The notes under the pieces: generated by a model
Databases searched by the model: none
Told to the model about the DNA's origin: nothing
The model's input: only the letters and a program-made list of their open reading frames with translations
Position numbers and translations under genes: made by a program
NCBI GenBank assembly: GCA_964343305.1
Contig: CAYFJO010000146.1
Span: forward strand, 1 to 23,540
From: CAYFJO01 sp964343305
GTDB taxonomy: Bacteria; Planctomycetota; Planctomycetia; Pirellulales; Pirellulaceae
Length of the DNA stretch: 23,540 bases
Direction: 5' to 3'
Shown: piece after piece, positions 22,067 through 23,540 of the stretch
Layout of the letters: each line of letters begins with the position of its first letter
Position numbering within the stretch: position 1 is the stretch's first letter

Positions 22067-23540
22067 TCAACTTGCTGGCACTTTCACGATCCGTTCGCCA
22101 TCGGCTTGGAGCATCGACGACCCGAACTCGCCAGTGCTGGATAATTTGCGGACCAGCACGGCGATCCTCACGTTCTGAATCCAACCGTCCAAACTTTTCC
22201 AGCGCGCGTCTAACACGGACTTGGCAAAGTCCGACGCGCCGCGCGTAAACGAGATGGTCGACGGGCCGATTGACGTTTTGGTTCGCCACACCACTTTGTC
22301 GGTCGAGTCGACAAAGGCTACTTCACATTCGATCCGCCGATTTGGCACGTTGATCGTTTGAGGTGCCCCCCCCGAGCCGAACGTTCGATACGGTAATTGC
22401 TGGCCAGTGTCCTTATCCTCAAGCGTCACGCGCAACTGAAAAGGGCGGCCGTCACCGACCGTGTAGCCAGCGGCTTGCAGATGGCCCGTGACCGTCTGCG
22501 TGAGTTTCTGTTGAAAATCCGGGCTGGGCATCGAACCTTTGACTTGCACTTGCAGTCCGACCGCATCGCCTGCTTGCAGGATCGGTACGTTGGCCGACAC
22601 GTACTTTTCGATGTTCGACTGCACTTCGGAACTAGGTACGGTCGAGACGGCCAGATAGTGCTCGTTGCCGGCGGACAGATGATGCCACACGCGGCGATCG
22701 ATCGTTTGAGCGAACGGTTTTAGTCCCATGTAATACCAGACCGGCATCTCATTCGACAATGACAGCAGGTATGCCCCAGCCAGAATGTGATCGTCGCCGT
22801 TCCAGGCCAGCGGTGTCGACAGGATCGGGATCTCGAACTCGACTTGTTTCTGCCGATTGGCGGCATTCCAGGTGACAAAGGTGCTGCCGCCCGGATGCTG
22901 GAACGTCGCAGCGATCTCCTTGCCGTCCGGCCGATACGCCAAGCCGTTGAAGGTCACATAGTCCGATGACAGTGGCCCGATCGACCCGACGTGCTTGAGT
23001 GTCGCCGCTTCGAAGAACCGCAACCAGATCCCAGAATGCTGTACCAGGTATTTTCCGCCCGGCGACAGTTGCGGCTGCCTACTGCCGTCACACGGGATGC
23101 GACTGATTTGCTTCCCACTGCCGTCCCAGATGGTGGCGAACTGTTCCTGGTTGTGGCCTGTTGCGACGCGGTTGGCGTCGATCATTATGGACCACGCCAT
23201 GCGTTTGGAGGGCTGGCCTTCGTAGGGTGTCCACTGGCCAACTTGTTCAGCGGCCTTGCCCGTCCAACGCCAGACCTGAAGCGTCTCGTTGTAAGCATAC
23301 CGCTCTCCGGGCAGGATCAAGAACGCTGTTCCATCCTGACTTAGATCCAGCAGCTTCGTGTTCTTTTCAAACGCTTGCTCGGCCAACATCTGGCCGGTAT
23401 TCAGGTCAAGCTTTCGAATCAGTACATCGTTCTGGCCGTCCGCCCGGCGGCTATAAGATATCGCGGCTTGAGCGACGTCGCCGCGCGCGAAAAAAGCTTC
23501 TTTGGGACGGTCGAGCAACTTTAATGGTTGTGGCACCAAA
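22067..23540 (-). CDS. WD40-like propeller protein with an extra C-terminal domain (partial)
   Basis: The frame is open to the right edge of the window, so the true start lies outside; 490 residues are visible. Residues about 10-290 show propeller blades of WD40/YVTN type (DLSQDGTAFLILPG, QPQLSPGGKYLVQHS, GLAYRPDGKEIAATF). From about 310 a different alpha/beta region begins, with VSANVPILQAGDAVGLQVQV and a pair of long strands around RRIECEVAFVDSTDKVVWRT. I do not recognise that domain. Eight consecutive G on the coding strand (22366-22373) encode its GSGGAP loop. The stop is 219 bases upstream of the lipoprotein start, so it may be a separate transcript. Confidence 0.8.
   Translation of the reverse strand, partial: LVPQPLKLLDRPKEAFFARGDVAQAAISYSRRADGQNDVLIRKLDLNTGQMLAEQAFEKNTKLLDLSQDGTAFLILPGERYAYNETLQVWRWTGKAAEQVGQWTPYEGQPSKRMAWSIMIDANRVATGHNQEQFATIWDGSGKQISRIPCDGSRQPQLSPGGKYLVQHSGIWLRFFEAATLKHVGSIGPLSSDYVTFNGLAYRPDGKEIAATFQHPGGSTFVTWNAANRQKQVEFEIPILSTPLAWNGDDHILAGAYLLSLSNEMPVWYYMGLKPFAQTIDRRVWHHLSAGNEHYLAVSTVPSSEVQSNIEKYVSANVPILQAGDAVGLQVQVKGSMPSPDFQQKLTQTVTGHLQAAGYTVGDGRPFQLRVTLEDKDTGQQLPYRTFGSGGAPQTINVPNRRIECEVAFVDSTDKVVWRTKTSIGPSTISFTRGASDFAKSVLDARWKSLDGWIQNVRIAVLVRKLSSTGEFGSSMLQADGERIVKVPAS

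Noticed and set aside
1..23540. CRISPR arrays, tRNA or rRNA genes and prophage modules
   Set aside because: I saw no regularly spaced direct repeats, no cloverleaf-like or rRNA-like sequence in the gaps, and no integrase or structural phage genes.

Overview
The window looks like a chromosomal segment from a planctomycete, most likely of the Pirellulales type. The evidence is the gene families present: a Tat-exported DUF1501 protein, a DUF1569 protein, a DUF6666-like cysteine-rich surface protein, several large secreted beta-propeller proteins, a Gfo/Idh/MocA oxidoreductase and a shortened SecA paralogue. Most genes are on the minus strand; only two sizeable genes, at 4527-6323 and 16351-17391, are on the plus strand. 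I found no rRNA, tRNA, CRISPR array, phage module or intact insertion sequence.

Layout. 1-1415 (minus): a FAH-family hydrolase/lyase, a DUF1569 protein and the start of an unrecognised gene, probably one transcript. 1568-3712 (minus): a TPR protein with a SEC-C-like zinc motif at its N-terminus. 3713-4526: about 0.8 kb of repeat-rich DNA with a nested hairpin, a perfect 28-bp palindrome, a high-GC3 gene-like remnant and a 20-bp-arm hairpin. 4527-6323 (plus): a secreted protein with two beta-propellers, the second resembling the GH43/GH130 superfamily. 6398-11322 (minus, convergent to it): a secreted sialidase-like propeller translationally coupled (TAATG) to a 1318-residue PcRGLX/YetA-like (PL26-type) polysaccharide lyase with a LamG-like domain. 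11323-11682: a non-genic gap with a 54-codon reading frame that joins an ECF-sigma-like start to a metzincin zinc-binding motif. 11683-16256 (minus): a PLP-dependent dehydratase overlapping by ATGA a secreted beta-propeller protein, then DUF1501. 16351-17391 (plus): a Gfo/Idh/MocA oxidoreductase, divergent from the dehydratase. 17661-23540 (minus): a DUF6666-like protein, a short SecA, a proline-rich lipoprotein and a partial propeller protein.

How the genes may work together. The exported or envelope-linked products between 4527 and 15255 suggest a carbohydrate-processing locus: the sialidase/PL26 operon is the best supported unit, with the double-propeller protein and the oxidoreductase as possible partners. 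No sulfatase, SusC/D pair, transporter or regulator is present, so a complete utilisation locus is not shown. The right-hand block pairs a short SecA with a lipoprotein 25 bp upstream and a surface-type protein downstream, which hints at, but does not prove, an export function for envelope proteins.

Repeat hairpins fill several gene ends: 1485-1525, 6330-6377, 11658-11685, 13173-13203 and 17586-17649. Several appear to belong to small dispersed families, with related copies inside this window. They are the most distinctive non-coding signal here.
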